Shown piece after piece: positions 25,409-35,622 of a stretch of 64,000 nt of DNA; positions within the stretch are counted from its first letter, which is position 1, and the number at the start of each line of letters is the position of its first letter. The DNA is from Mycolicibacterium moriokaense (GTDB taxonomy: Bacteria; Actinomycetota; Actinomycetes; Mycobacteriales; Mycobacteriaceae): contig NZ_AP022560.1 of the NCBI RefSeq assembly GCF_010726085.1, positions 3,534,001-3,598,000 of the forward strand, read 5' to 3'. The notes below the pieces were generated by a model. It was not told the origin of the DNA and did not search any database. It worked only from the letters and a program-made list of their open reading frames with translations. Both the position numbers and the translations under genes were made by a program.

Positions 25409-26131
25409 TCACGCTGGCGCGGGGCGCGAAGATCGCTGACTCCGTTCCCAGGGCCATGTCATCGCGGCCCACACGGCCGCGACGGCCACGGCGCCGACCA
25501 CCACGTACCACGGCCACGGCCCCATCACATCGAGCAGCGATGCGGTCTCCGGTTTGTCGTTGAGGAAGCCGTAGTTGCTTCCGGCGATGCTGTTGAACGT
25601 CATCGTGACCACCACCCACGTCAGCGTCACCGCCACCACGAACCGGTAGCTGCGCCAACCCGGCCGCATACCGCGTCCCCACGTGAGATAGATGGCCGCC
25701 CAGACGACCAGCAGATGTATCGCCCAAAACCCCAGGAACTGGTAGTTCGGGAAGTCCGGTCCCCTCAGCACCGGCGACACCAGCGCCTGCACGCTGAGTA
25801 CCAGACCCCAGTAGTACGTCAGCACGTAGGCCCACTGCCGCTGCGACCACATCGCGTAGGCGGTGACGACCGTCGCCAGGTCGGTCAGGTGCAGCGGGAC
25901 CGACCACCGCACATCGGGCGGAATCAACGCGTCGACGAACGCGGTGGCGTAGATCGCCGCTGTGATCGCGCCGACGACCCGGCCGAAGCGACGCGCCTGA
26001 CGCTCGGTCTGTCTGCGGCCGAGCCACACCAAAAACACTGCACCCACGACGAAGACGGCCAGTACGACCCAATGCGACGGGCCGTAGGCCGAGAACTCGT
26101 CTGCGGTGCCGATACCACCATCCTGACTCAG
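25409..26131 (-). CDS. TIGR02206-type (YwaF-like) integral membrane protein
   Basis: About 240 residues with six to seven hydrophobic helices: WVVLAVFVVGAVFLVWLG, a middle set including LHLTDLATVVTAYAMW and WAYVLTYYWGLVLSVQAL, FLGFWAIHLLVVWAAIYLTWG, and a conserved NDKP loop in SNYGFLNDKPETASLLDVMGPW before the last helix. The family has no firm function. No ATG, GTG or TTG is available near the N-terminus. The CTG at 26131 overlaps the permease stop as CTGA, imitating an ATGA coupling, and is my best start. Co-transcribed with the permease upstream. Confidence 0.75.
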   Translation of the reverse strand: MSQDGGIGTADEFSAYGPSHWVVLAVFVVGAVFLVWLGRRQTERQARRFGRVVGAITAAIYATAFVDALIPPDVRWSVPLHLTDLATVVTAYAMWSQRQWAYVLTYYWGLVLSVQALVSPVLRGPDFPNYQFLGFWAIHLLVVWAAIYLTWGRGMRPGWRSYRFVVAVTLTWVVVTMTFNSIAGSNYGFLNDKPETASLLDVMGPWPWYVVVGAVAVAAVWAAMTWPWERSQRSSRPAPA

Positions 26132-27531
26132 CCGACGGCGCGACGCCTGCGCGTATACCGGTAGCCGCCGTACAGCACCGCGGCGACGAACAGGTTGACG
26201 AAGTAGGCGATGTCGGCGCCGTGCCACGCCGCAGCGATCGGTCCTTGCAGCATCGACGTGTTCATGAACGGGATGGCCGCCGCGTACGACACCACGAAGA
26301 CGACGACCGCGACGGCGGCGTCGCGTCCATCGGTCGCCTCCAGTGCGGGATTGATGCTGGCTCGTCCGCCGACGCGCAACGCCCAGTCGATGACGACGAT
26401 CGCGACGAACCCGGGAATCCAGTAGCTGACGAGCAGCACGACGTCGAGGAATCGCGTCGCGGTGTCCGCGGCGTGCAGCCAGAGGATGAGCCCGAACGCC
26501 AGGGCGGTCACGATCACCGCCGACACCGGTCGGATCACTCTGACCCCGATGGTCTGCAGTGCGAGCGACCCGCTGTAGTCGTTCATGACACCCGACGCAA
26601 TCGATGCGACGGTGATGATCACCAGTGCGAACGCGCCCAGCACACCACCGCCGATCACCGCCCGCACGCCTTCGGCGGTGTGCTCGCCGATCGCATCGGC
26701 GGCTGCGATCCCGATGCCCTGAATGAAGGTGTAGGACAACACGAGTCCGGCGACCGTGAAGCCGAATACCCGGCCCCTCGACGAGTCGGCAGGGAGGTAG
26801 CGGCTGAAGTCGGCGGCGTAGCTCGCCCACGACACGGCGAGGCTGAAAGCGATGGTGACCTCGAGCACGAAGGCACCGGCCAGGTCGGCGCCCGAGACCA
26901 GAGCCGGCGTGACGATCTCGTGTCCGGCAACGAGCTTCACCGCGAACACGATGAACGTCACGAACAACACCACGGTGAGCACCGCCTGCACGCGGTGAAT
27001 CACCTCGTAGCCGAAGAACCCGACCGCGCCCTGCACCCCGAGCACCATCAGCACGGCCGCCCAGAACGGGACGCCGAGCAGCGCGGCCAATGCCTCCCCG
27101 CCGAACAGACCCACCAGTGCCGTCCACGCGATCGACGAGAACCATTGCAGGACACCGGGAATCGCGACCGCCCCGCCGAACGCCATACGCGAGTTCGGCA
27201 GCTGACCGGTACCGGTGCGCGGTCCCCATGTCGACAGATAGCCGACGATGACCGCACCGAGCACCGTCCCGATCACCATCGCCAGCAGGCCCAACCAGAA
27301 CCCGAGCCCGAGGACGATCGCCAGCGTTCCGCTGAAGACGCCGGCCATGTTCACCTGCGGTGCGAACCACACCGTGAAGAGCCGGCCCGGTGTGCCGTAC
27401 CGCTGGTCCTCACCGATGGGCGCGATGCCATGCGTCTCGACCGACAGATCCCCGGCCCGCACGGGACGATGCCCGCTGAATGTCGATTCCGTCAGTGCAC
27501 TCTTGGCGCCCTCGTTCGGCATGGGGTCCAT
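26128..27531 (-). CDS. NCS1-family nucleobase (cytosine/purine) permease
   Basis: 467 residues, about 12 hydrophobic helices, the usual size for CodB-type permeases. Features: the N-terminal cytoplasmic PIGEDQRYGTPGRLFTVWFAPQVN just before helix 1, GPRTGTGQLPNSRMAFG after helix 2, and WASYAADFSRYLP in the middle, all characteristic of NCS1 cytosine/hydantoin/purine transporters. It would import a nucleobase with Na+ or H+. The start at 27531 is uncertain; 27522 is also possible. Divergent from the MFS exporter at 27621. No deaminase gene is nearby. Confidence 0.88.
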   Translation of the reverse strand: MDPMPNEGAKSALTESTFSGHRPVRAGDLSVETHGIAPIGEDQRYGTPGRLFTVWFAPQVNMAGVFSGTLAIVLGLGFWLGLLAMVIGTVLGAVIVGYLSTWGPRTGTGQLPNSRMAFGGAVAIPGVLQWFSSIAWTALVGLFGGEALAALLGVPFWAAVLMVLGVQGAVGFFGYEVIHRVQAVLTVVLFVTFIVFAVKLVAGHEIVTPALVSGADLAGAFVLEVTIAFSLAVSWASYAADFSRYLPADSSRGRVFGFTVAGLVLSYTFIQGIGIAAADAIGEHTAEGVRAVIGGGVLGAFALVIITVASIASGVMNDYSGSLALQTIGVRVIRPVSAVIVTALAFGLILWLHAADTATRFLDVVLLVSYWIPGFVAIVVIDWALRVGGRASINPALEATDGRDAAVAVVVFVVSYAAAIPFMNTSMLQGPIAAAWHGADIAYFVNLFVAAVLYGGYRYTRRRRAVG

Positions 27532-27620
27532 TCGATCATGACGCCCGGTCAACGGTCCGCAGGCGCCGGGGAACATAATCGATGAGCGAACCAAAGATGA
27601 GCTAACGATCGGAGCGCCGG

Positions 27621-29096
27621 GTGGTCAAGACCGATGCGAACCGGTCGACCGAGTCCGGGGCCAGGAGCATGCGGTCGAGGCTGCTGGTCGCGGGTTTGAG
27701 TGTCGTGGTTCTGACGGTCGCCGTATTGCAGACCGCCGTCGTGCCGGTGCTGGGCGTCATCGCCGACCAGCTGCACGCCTCCGACGTCGGCGTGAGTTGG
27801 GCGGTCACCGCCAACCTGCTGGCCGCGATCGCGGCGACCCCGTTGATCGGCAGGCTCGCCGACCTGTACAGCAAGAAGCCGGTCCTGCTGATCGTGCTCG
27901 CCGTCGTGTTGGTCGGCTCACTACTCGCGGCCACCACCGCGTCCCTGCCGCTGCTGATCGTCGGTCGCGTTCTCCAGGCGGCCTCGTACGCCCTCTATCC
28001 CGTCGGCATCGCGATCCTGCGTGACGAGCTGTCCGAGAGCCAGCTGATGTCGGCGATGGCGGTGCTTTCGGGGACGCTGGGATTCGGCGGTGGCACCGGG
28101 CTCGTCGTGGTGGGTCTGTTGATGCAGGGCGACGCCGGCTATCACCGGGTGTTCTGGCTGACCACCGCTTTCTCCGCCGTCGTCCTCGTGATCGCGGCGG
28201 TCGTGGTCCCCCGGCGACCGCGCAGCACCACCGGAACCATCGACTGGCTCGGTGCGCTCGGGATCGCCATCGGACTGTCGGCGGTCCTACTGGCGCTGAC
28301 GCAGGGCCAGACGTGGGGCTGGACATCGCCCGCGACGCTTTCCAGCGCGTGCGTCGGTGTGGCGGTGCTCGTCGGCTGGTGGATGTGGGAGCGACGCGCC
28401 AAGCAGCCGCTGGTCTCGACCGCGATGCTGAAGCGCCGCCCGATCCTGCTCACCAACCTCGCCACCGTATTCGTCGGTATGGGGCTGTATTTCGCCTTCC
28501 TAGGCCTGACTCAGTTCGTCCAAATTCCCAGGGAAACAGCGGGTTACGGCTTCGGCGCCACGGTCCTTGAGGCCAGCGTGGTCTTCCTGCTACCCGGTGT
28601 GGTGGCGGGTTTCCTCGTCGCCCTGTTCAGCGGCAGGGTCATCGACCGATACGGGGCTCGCCCCGTGCTCGTCATCGCCGCTCTGGCCGGTATCGCGGGG
28701 TTCCTGTTCATCGCATTCGCCCATTCGCAGACGTGGCAGGTGATGGTCGCGGGCGTGTTGACCAACGCGTACATCAGCCTCGGCTACGGTGCGCTGCCGG
28801 CATTGGTGGTCAGTGAGGTCGACGCCAACGAGACGGGTGTCGCCACGAGCATGAACGCGATCGCCCGCACGATCGGCAGCTCGACCGCCGCAGCTCTGGT
28901 CGCGGTGCTGCTCAGTCGCTTCATCGCGGGTACCGACCTGCCGATGGAGAGCAGCTTTTTCGTCATCTTCATCGGCGGCGCCGCGACAGCCGTGCTGGCG
29001 ATGGTGCTGATCGCCTTCTCACATGCGCCGGCCCGTCCGCCGGAATCCGTCGAGGCGCGCTACGAATCCCGCGCCATGAACCACGAATGGGGCTGA
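27621..29096 (+). CDS. MFS transporter, 14-helix drug-exporter type
   Basis: 491 residues from GTG at 27621. Helices are spread throughout, with the MFS loop motif LIGRLADLYSKKPVLL after helix 2, GRVLQAASYALYPVGIAILRDE near helix 4-5, and GRVIDRYGARPVLVIAALAG in the second half. Size and pattern match the DHA2-like group of proton-driven multidrug exporters. Divergent from the nucleobase permease with an 89-bp gap and no adjacent regulator. Substrate unknown. Confidence 0.85.
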   Translation: MVKTDANRSTESGARSMRSRLLVAGLSVVVLTVAVLQTAVVPVLGVIADQLHASDVGVSWAVTANLLAAIAATPLIGRLADLYSKKPVLLIVLAVVLVGSLLAATTASLPLLIVGRVLQAASYALYPVGIAILRDELSESQLMSAMAVLSGTLGFGGGTGLVVVGLLMQGDAGYHRVFWLTTAFSAVVLVIAAVVVPRRPRSTTGTIDWLGALGIAIGLSAVLLALTQGQTWGWTSPATLSSACVGVAVLVGWWMWERRAKQPLVSTAMLKRRPILLTNLATVFVGMGLYFAFLGLTQFVQIPRETAGYGFGATVLEASVVFLLPGVVAGFLVALFSGRVIDRYGARPVLVIAALAGIAGFLFIAFAHSQTWQVMVAGVLTNAYISLGYGALPALVVSEVDANETGVATSMNAIARTIGSSTAAALVAVLLSRFIAGTDLPMESSFFVIFIGGAATAVLAMVLIAFSHAPARPPESVEARYESRAMNHEWG

Positions 29097-29108
29097 CCAG
29101 ACCCGGCC

Positions 29109-29558
29109 TCAGCGCAGCGCGGCGAGGTTCGACACCGACCGACGGACGTCGGACTCGAGCACCTTGGCAACCAGGTTGCCGATACGTGTGTTGAGCAGGC
29201 CGCCGGTGAGCTCGGCGGTGACCTGAAAAACAGAACCCGATTCGGCGTCGGGCGCGGCCCCCGGGACCTCCTTTACACACAGCCGCAGCGCGATGCAGAC
29301 CGCCGGCTTACCGCGGCCGACCATCTCGATCGCCTTGGGCTCGTCGTAGCGGGTGACCCGCCAGTGGATGACATTGCGAAAACCCTTGACCTTGATCGCG
29401 GACGACACGGTGGTGCCGACCTCGACCTCGCTGGGCACCGGACTGCGCCACCCGCCGAAGATTGTCAGCCATTCGTCGAACCTGCTCAGATCCGACGCGA
29501 GCTGCCACGCCGCCTCCGGGCTGAGGTCAGACGACACCGAAACATCCACTGTGGCCAT
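29109..29558 (-). CDS. SRPBCC-family (polyketide cyclase/START-like) protein
   Basis: 149 residues, one START-like helix-grip domain: MATVDVSVSSDLSPEAAWQLASDLSRFDEWLT is the typical first strand and helix, and the C-terminal long helix runs through NTRIGNLVAKVLESDVRRSVSNL. Members bind hydrophobic ligands or cyclise polyketides. Its stop lies 12 bp from the convergent MFS stop. Common in mycobacteria as a toxin- or lipid-binding-like conserved protein. Ligand unknown. Confidence 0.8.
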   Translation of the reverse strand: MATVDVSVSSDLSPEAAWQLASDLSRFDEWLTIFGGWRSPVPSEVEVGTTVSSAIKVKGFRNVIHWRVTRYDEPKAIEMVGRGKPAVCIALRLCVKEVPGAAPDAESGSVFQVTAELTGGLLNTRIGNLVAKVLESDVRRSVSNLAALR

Positions 29559-29859
29559 GGCAGTTCACTACCCGGACGTGCGCAGGCGGTAAACGAGTGA
29601 TTGGATTTCGCCGACTGGACAGCGAACGGCTGCGAGACTGAACGAGCGAGCACCGTGTCCTCTCCCAGCACCCGGCCCACGACTGGCCCGGCGGTGGGTG
29701 TCTACGCGCCCTTCAGCGGATTCTTGCGGTTTTCGGCGTATGTGACGAAGGATTCCATTGTCGATATGTAAATTCGTTGCGGAATCACTTGCGAAGGTCG
29801 GCTTGATCGGCGATTGTTTATCCACAGGTTTGGGGGGTTTGTTCTGAGGAGGATCCGTT
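29559..29859. promoter_or_regulatory. Upstream region of the pot operon, no gene
   Basis: About 300 bp between the divergent SRPBCC gene and potA. It becomes AT-rich at 29740-29830 (GATATGTAAATTCGTT), as expected for a promoter region, and ends with AGGAGG at 29847-29852. I cannot fix -35 and -10 boxes with confidence. Confidence 0.4.
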
Positions 29860-31056
<1,197 letters not shown>

Positions 31057-31114
31057 TCGACCCGATCGTCTCGACCGCCTCCCCTCTTCCCCATCGACGA
31101 AAGGCACAGTCGCC

Positions 31115-32302
31115 ATGTCCTCCAAGAACATCGACCTCGAGCTGGCAGCAAGACTCGCCGCCAACCGAACCTCCCGCCGCCGCTTCATCGGTGGCGGCGC
31201 CGCAGCCGCCGCCGCACTCGCTCTGGGCCCGTCCTTCCTCGCCGCCTGCGGTTCGAACGGCGGCGAATCGGGCGAAACCGCCGCGCAGACCGGCGGTCCC
31301 GCGACCGGCACCTTGCGGGTCTCGAACTGGCCGCTCTACATGGCTGACGGATTCGTCGCGGCCTTCCAGACCGCGACCGGCGTCACTGTCGACTACAAGG
31401 AAGACTTCAACGACAACGAGCAGTGGTTCGCCAAGGTCAAGGAGCCACTCTCGCGCAAACAGGACATCGGCGCCGACCTCGTGGTTCCCACCGAGTTCAT
31501 GGGTGCGCGTGTCCATGGCCTGGGTTGGCTGAACGAGATCAGTGATGCCGGTGTGCCCAACCGCAAGAACCTGCGTAAGGACCTGCTCGAATCCAAGGTG
31601 GACCCCGGCCGAAAGTACCTCGCGCCCTACATGTCCGGTCTCGTCGGTATCGCCTACAACAAGGCCGCGACGGGCCGCGAGATCACCAAGATCGAGGATC
31701 TCTGGGATCCCGCGTTCAAGGGCAGGGTCAGTATGTTGTCCGATACGCAGGACGGGCTCGGCATGATCATGCTCTCCCAAGGGAATTCCCCCGAAGATCC
31801 GAGTACCGAGAGCGTGCAGAAGGCCGTCGACCTGATCCGGGAGCAGAAGGACAACGGCCAGATTCGACGGTTCACCGGCAACGACTACGCCGACGACCTT
31901 GCCTCCGGCAATGTGGCGATCGCCCAGGCGTATTCGGGTGACGTGGTGCAGCTGCAGGCCGATAATCCCGATCTGGAGTTCATCGTTCCGGAGTCGGGCG
32001 GCACGACGTTCATCGACACCATGGTGATTCCGTACACCACGAAGAACCAGCCTGCCGCCGAGGCGTGGATCAACTACATCTACGACCGGGCCAACTACGC
32101 CAAGCTCGTCGCGTTCACCCAGTTCGTTCCGGTGCTGTCCGATATGACCGAGGAACTCCGCAAGGTCGACCCCGCGGCGGCGGACAATCCGTTGATCAAC
32201 CCGCCGCAGTCCACCCTGGACAACGTGAAGTCGTGGCCTGCGCTCACCGATGAGCAGACCCAGGAGTACAACACGCTGTACGCAGCAGTCACCGGCGGCT
32301 GA
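31115..32302 (+). CDS. potD: Polyamine-type ABC transporter, substrate-binding Tat lipoprotein
   Basis: 395 residues. The twin-arginine signal NRTSRRRFIGGG is followed by an alanine-rich core and a lipobox FLAAC, so it is probably exported folded by Tat and lipid anchored. The mature part is a PotD/PotF-like periplasmic binding protein: LRVSNWPLYM, FMGARVHGLGWL, APYMSGLVGIAYN, WDPAFKGRVSMLSD and DTMVIPYTTKNQPAAEAWINY. It would capture spermidine, putrescine or another organic cation and pass it to PotBC. 58 bp after potA and 3 bp before potB. Confidence 0.88.
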   Translation: MSSKNIDLELAARLAANRTSRRRFIGGGAAAAAALALGPSFLAACGSNGGESGETAAQTGGPATGTLRVSNWPLYMADGFVAAFQTATGVTVDYKEDFNDNEQWFAKVKEPLSRKQDIGADLVVPTEFMGARVHGLGWLNEISDAGVPNRKNLRKDLLESKVDPGRKYLAPYMSGLVGIAYNKAATGREITKIEDLWDPAFKGRVSMLSDTQDGLGMIMLSQGNSPEDPSTESVQKAVDLIREQKDNGQIRRFTGNDYADDLASGNVAIAQAYSGDVVQLQADNPDLEFIVPESGGTTFIDTMVIPYTTKNQPAAEAWINYIYDRANYAKLVAFTQFVPVLSDMTEELRKVDPAAADNPLINPPQSTLDNVKSWPALTDEQTQEYNTLYAAVTGG

Positions 32303-32305
32303 TCG

Positions 32306-33181
32306 ATGGCAGGTGTCGCCTCCAGCAGTCGGCAGCGGAGCAAGGTCGCTCCGTATTTGATGGTTCTGCCCGCGCTCGTATATCTCGGAATCTTCTTCGT
32401 CATACCGTTTTTCACCCTCGCGCGGACGTCGCTGTCGTCGTCGGGTGGGTCGGTGTATCTGCCGACGCTGACGTTCTCGTGGAACTTCCGCAACTATGTG
32501 GACGCGTTCAGCCACTACCAGGACCAGATCATCCGGTCCTTCACCTACGCCCTGGTGGCCACGGTGTTGTGTCTGGTGCTGGCGTTTCCGCTGGCGTACG
32601 TCATCGCGTTCAAGGCGGGTCGCTACAAGAACCTCATCCTCGGTTTGGTGATCCTGCCGTTCTTCGTGACGTTCCTGATCCGGACCATCGCGTGGAAGAC
32701 GATCCTGGCGGACGAGGGCTGGGTGGTCGACGTGCTGGGCACCATCGGTCTGCTTCCTGAGGAGGGCAGGCTGCTGTCCACGAGTTGGGCGGTGATCGGC
32801 GGCCTCACCTACAACTGGATCATCTTCATGATCCTGCCGCTCTACGTCAGCCTGGAGAAGATCGATCCGCGGTTGATCGAGGCGTCCAAGGATCTCTACT
32901 CGTCCAACGTGCGCAGCTTCACGAAAGTCATTTTGCCGCTGTCGATGCCCGGTGTGCTGGCGGGCAGCATGCTCGTCTTCATCCCCGCCGTCGGTGACTT
33001 CATCAACGCCGACTATCTGGGGAGTACGCAGACCACGATGATCGGAAACGTCATCCAGAAACAGTTCCTCGTGGTCAAGGACTACCCAGCCGCGGCGGCG
33101 CTGAGCCTGGTGTTGATGCTCATCATTCTGGGCGGCGTGCTGCTGTATACGCGGGCGATGGGCACGGAGGATCTCGTATGA
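32306..33181 (+). CDS. potB: Polyamine-type ABC transporter permease (PotB-like)
   Basis: 291 residues with six hydrophobic helices and the ATPase-contact EAA loop at EASKDLYSSNVRSFTKVILPLSMPGVLAG. The N-terminal APYLMVLPALVYLGIFFVIPF is the typical first helix of PotB/PotH. Forms the membrane channel with PotC. Its last bases overlap the potC start as ATGA. Confidence 0.88.
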   Translation: MAGVASSSRQRSKVAPYLMVLPALVYLGIFFVIPFFTLARTSLSSSGGSVYLPTLTFSWNFRNYVDAFSHYQDQIIRSFTYALVATVLCLVLAFPLAYVIAFKAGRYKNLILGLVILPFFVTFLIRTIAWKTILADEGWVVDVLGTIGLLPEEGRLLSTSWAVIGGLTYNWIIFMILPLYVSLEKIDPRLIEASKDLYSSNVRSFTKVILPLSMPGVLAGSMLVFIPAVGDFINADYLGSTQTTMIGNVIQKQFLVVKDYPAAAALSLVLMLIILGGVLLYTRAMGTEDLV

Positions 33182-34023
33182 CACTCGCTGCCATGGAGGC
33201 CACCACGAGTCCGACACCGGCGAAAAAGGTCAAGGGCAATCCACGGTGGGGCGACCTGCTGTTGCGGATCGTCGCCGGGTTGGTGTTGCTCTACCTGTTC
33301 CTGCCGATATTCGTCATCATCCTGTTCTCGTTCAACAAGCCGGCGGGCAAGTTCAACTACTCGTGGCAGGGTTTCACCCTGGAGAACTGGGCGAACCCGT
33401 TCAAGTACCCCGCCCTGACCGAGGCGCTCAAACTGAGCATCAACGTCGCGGCGGTGTCGACCGCGATCGCGCTGGTGCTGGGCACGTTGGTGGCCATCGC
33501 CCTGGTACGTCAACGCTGGCGGGGCCAGCGAGCCGTCGACACCTTCCTCATCCTTCCGCTCACCGCGCCGGAAGTCGTGATGGGTGCGGCGTTGTTGACG
33601 CTGTTCCTCGACTTCGGTTGGGCCGCAGGCTATACGACGATTCTGATCGCCCACATCGCGTTCGAGGTCAGCTTCATCGCAATGACGGTGCGTGCCCGGG
33701 TGCGAGGGTTCGACTGGACTCTGGAGGACGCGTCGCTGGACCTCGGTGCCAGCCCGCTGCGCACGTTCTTCAAAGTGACTCTGCCGCTGATCATTCCGGG
33801 CATCGTCGCGGCCGCGATGCTGTCGTTCGCACTCTCGCTGGACGACTTCATCATCACGTACTTCGTCAGCGGGTCGACGGTAACCTATCCGCTGTACGTG
33901 AACGCCGCCGTCAAGGCCGCGGTGCCACCGCAGATCAACGTGTTGGCCACTGCGATCCTGGTGATCAGTCTGCTCCTGCTCGCGGCGGGAACCCTGCTGC
34001 GCCGCAAGAGGTTCGAGGGCTGA
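33178..34023 (+). CDS. potC: Polyamine-type ABC transporter permease (PotC-like)
   Basis: 281 residues, six helices, EAA loop at EDASLDLGASPLRTFFKVTLPLIIPGIVA. VLLYLFLPIFVIILFSFNKP is the PotC-type first helix and SLDDFIITYFVSG the usual C-terminal motif. Translationally coupled to potB. The stop abuts the stop of the convergent gene at 34024 with no space between them, so any shared termination signal must lie inside a coding region. Confidence 0.88.
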   Translation: MTLAAMEATTSPTPAKKVKGNPRWGDLLLRIVAGLVLLYLFLPIFVIILFSFNKPAGKFNYSWQGFTLENWANPFKYPALTEALKLSINVAAVSTAIALVLGTLVAIALVRQRWRGQRAVDTFLILPLTAPEVVMGAALLTLFLDFGWAAGYTTILIAHIAFEVSFIAMTVRARVRGFDWTLEDASLDLGASPLRTFFKVTLPLIIPGIVAAAMLSFALSLDDFIITYFVSGSTVTYPLYVNAAVKAAVPPQINVLATAILVISLLLLAAGTLLRRKRFEG

Positions 34024-34374
34024 CTACAGCGTGACGGCCACCGTCACGCGGCCGGCGGCGTCGCGGTGGGCGACGGCATGGCCGGTGGGGTCCTGATCCC
34101 CCTCGAACTTCACGAGGGTGATCGGGGCACCGTCGCCGAGGAAGTTGCGCCACCACGTCTTGCTGTCGGGCGACATGACGTTGATGACTATCCCTTCGGG
34201 AGTGCGTCGGTAACCGATCGGCGTCTCGATGGTCTTGCCGGAACGTCGTCCGACATAGCGGATGTTGATCATGGCGCGTCGCACCAGCGGTCCGAGGACC
34301 GGCGCATCGATGAGCGCGCCGAACATCTTGTTCATGGGTCCGATTAACGGTGAATTGAAGAATCCACTTGCCAT
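34024..34374 (-). CDS. Deazaflavin (F420)-dependent nitroreductase-like protein
   Basis: 116 residues of the Ddn/DUF385 split-barrel family: RYVGRRSGKTIETPIGYRR near 40-58, then MSPDSKTWWRNFLGDGAPITL, the motif that contacts F420 in Mycobacterium tuberculosis Ddn. Shorter than Ddn (about 150 residues), which is usual for the smaller FDOR-B members. Likely reduces quinones or detoxifies oxidants with F420H2. Convergent with potC, upstream neighbour EamA on the same strand 15 bp away. Confidence 0.78.
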   Translation of the reverse strand: MASGFFNSPLIGPMNKMFGALIDAPVLGPLVRRAMINIRYVGRRSGKTIETPIGYRRTPEGIVINVMSPDSKTWWRNFLGDGAPITLVKFEGDQDPTGHAVAHRDAAGRVTVAVTL

Positions 34375-34388
34375 GGGCCCGAGGGTAG

Positions 34389-35285
34389 TCAGGAGTTGAC
34401 CTCGGCGGGTACGGGCGCCTGCGTGCGCGCACCCCTGCGCGCCGCCCCGATCCCGGCGGCCACCACGAAGCCGATCCCGATGACCCCTGTGGCGCCGGGC
34501 ATCTGATGCAACACGATGAGCCCGACGATCATCGCGAATGCCGGTTCGAGCGCCATCAGCGTCCCGAATGCGGCCGCGGTCAAGCGCCTCAACGCCAGTA
34601 GCTCGAGAGCGAACGGCACCACCGGCAACAGGATGGCCAGGCCGATGCCGATCAGCAGGATGTCGCGGGTCATCCGTTCGAACACCGCGGGACCGACCGT
34701 GGCGGTGGCCACGACCGCGGCGACCGGCATTGACACCGCGAGACCGTTGATGCCGGCCACCTGGTCACCGACGCGCTGGGTCAGCAGGATGTAGGTCGCC
34801 CAGCACACCGCCGCCCCCAGCGCGAACATGACGCCGATGGGATCGATGACGCCCGCCCACGGCTGGGTCAGCAGCACGACACCGAGTCCGGCCAGTCCCG
34901 GCCAGACGAACCGCTGCCTGCCCTTGCCATGTGCCACCGCGACGCCGAGGGGACCGAGGAACTCCAACGCGCTCGCCGTGCCGAGTGGAATGCGGTCGAG
35001 GGCCGCCATGAACAGCAGCGTGATGGCCGCGGTGACCACCCCGAGCACGACGCACATCGCGAAGCTGGATCTCGTGAAGGCGGCACGTTTGGGCCGCACG
35101 ATCAGCAGCAGCAGAATTCCGGCCCACGCCAGCCGCAGCCACGCCGCTCCCTCGACACCGATGCGGTCGATCAGGGTCACCGCGATTGCAAGGCCGACTT
35201 GAACGCAGAGCATCGAGCCCATCGCCATGAAGGCCCCGGTGCGTGCCTGGTTCGTGATCACTCCTGCATTGAACGGGACCGACAC
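34389..35285 (-). CDS. EamA-family exporter (RhtA-like)
   Basis: 298 residues with ten hydrophobic helices in two EamA repeats, each of about 135 residues; the second begins near [22 protein letters not shown], a signature of the RhtA threonine/homoserine exporter branch. It would export amino acids or related metabolites. Divergent from a LysR-type regulator 338 bp away, with a perfect palindrome 34 bp upstream of its start, so LysR control is probable. Confidence 0.82.
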   Translation of the reverse strand: MSVPFNAGVITNQARTGAFMAMGSMLCVQVGLAIAVTLIDRIGVEGAAWLRLAWAGILLLLIVRPKRAAFTRSSFAMCVVLGVVTAAITLLFMAALDRIPLGTASALEFLGPLGVAVAHGKGRQRFVWPGLAGLGVVLLTQPWAGVIDPIGVMFALGAAVCWATYILLTQRVGDQVAGINGLAVSMPVAAVVATATVGPAVFERMTRDILLIGIGLAILLPVVPFALELLALRRLTAAAFGTLMALEPAFAMIVGLIVLHQMPGATGVIGIGFVVAAGIGAARRGARTQAPVPAEVNS

Positions 35286-35318
35286 CGTTCACGTCCACGT
35301 GATTTCACCTGATATATC

Positions 35319-35335
35319 GTTCATGAATCATGAAC
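35319..35335. promoter_or_regulatory. 17-bp perfect palindrome upstream of the EamA exporter
   Basis: GTTCATGA-A-TCATGAAC. It lies 34 bp upstream of the exporter start and 288 bp from the LysR start. Perfect symmetry and location make it the best operator candidate for this divergent pair; LysR sites usually contain a T-N11-A core, which occurs within it. Confidence 0.55.
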
Positions 35336-35509
35336 AATCGCGCCGGCCTGTCCGCTCGCCTTCCCACGGGTTCCCCAGGGGTTACATATCAACTTCCCAG
35401 GCTTCGTTTAGCTCGCTCTCAACCGGTGGACTTACGTTTGCTGTGTCACGCCAATGCCCTGACGAGCTGCGCCCCCGAAGGCTCGGAGGGGCTGCGGTGC
35501 GACCAGAAA

Positions 35510-35586
35510 GGTGGCCGTTTCCGGCCACCCCGGTTAGGCGGCACGCGAGCGCTACCCCCCATCGCTCGCGTGCCGCGCTTTCATTT
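35510..35586 (+). ncRNA. Candidate small RNA or attenuator: two hairpins, C6 loop, U-rich tail
   Basis: Hairpin 1 is GGTGGCC (35510-35516) / GGCCACC (35523-35529). Hairpin 2 is a perfect 14-bp stem (35538-35551 with 35563-35576) whose 11-base loop CTACCCCCCAT holds six consecutive C. It is followed by GCTTTCATTT. This is a terminator-like end on the plus strand with no plus-strand gene upstream, so it should end a short transcript in the LysR leader. A C6 loop recalls the actinobacterial 6C RNA family, but I see only one such loop here. The rest of 35286-35622 has no gene. Confidence 0.4.
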
Positions 35587-35622
35587 CGCGGTGTCTGCTC
35601 GTCCGTCGTGAGCAATTCGCCA

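Noticed and set aside
25409..27370. A 653-codon minus-strand frame covering the permease in another register
   Set aside because: Only its last 240 codons look like protein (the TIGR02206-type gene); the earlier part is arginine-rich antiregister translation of the permease.
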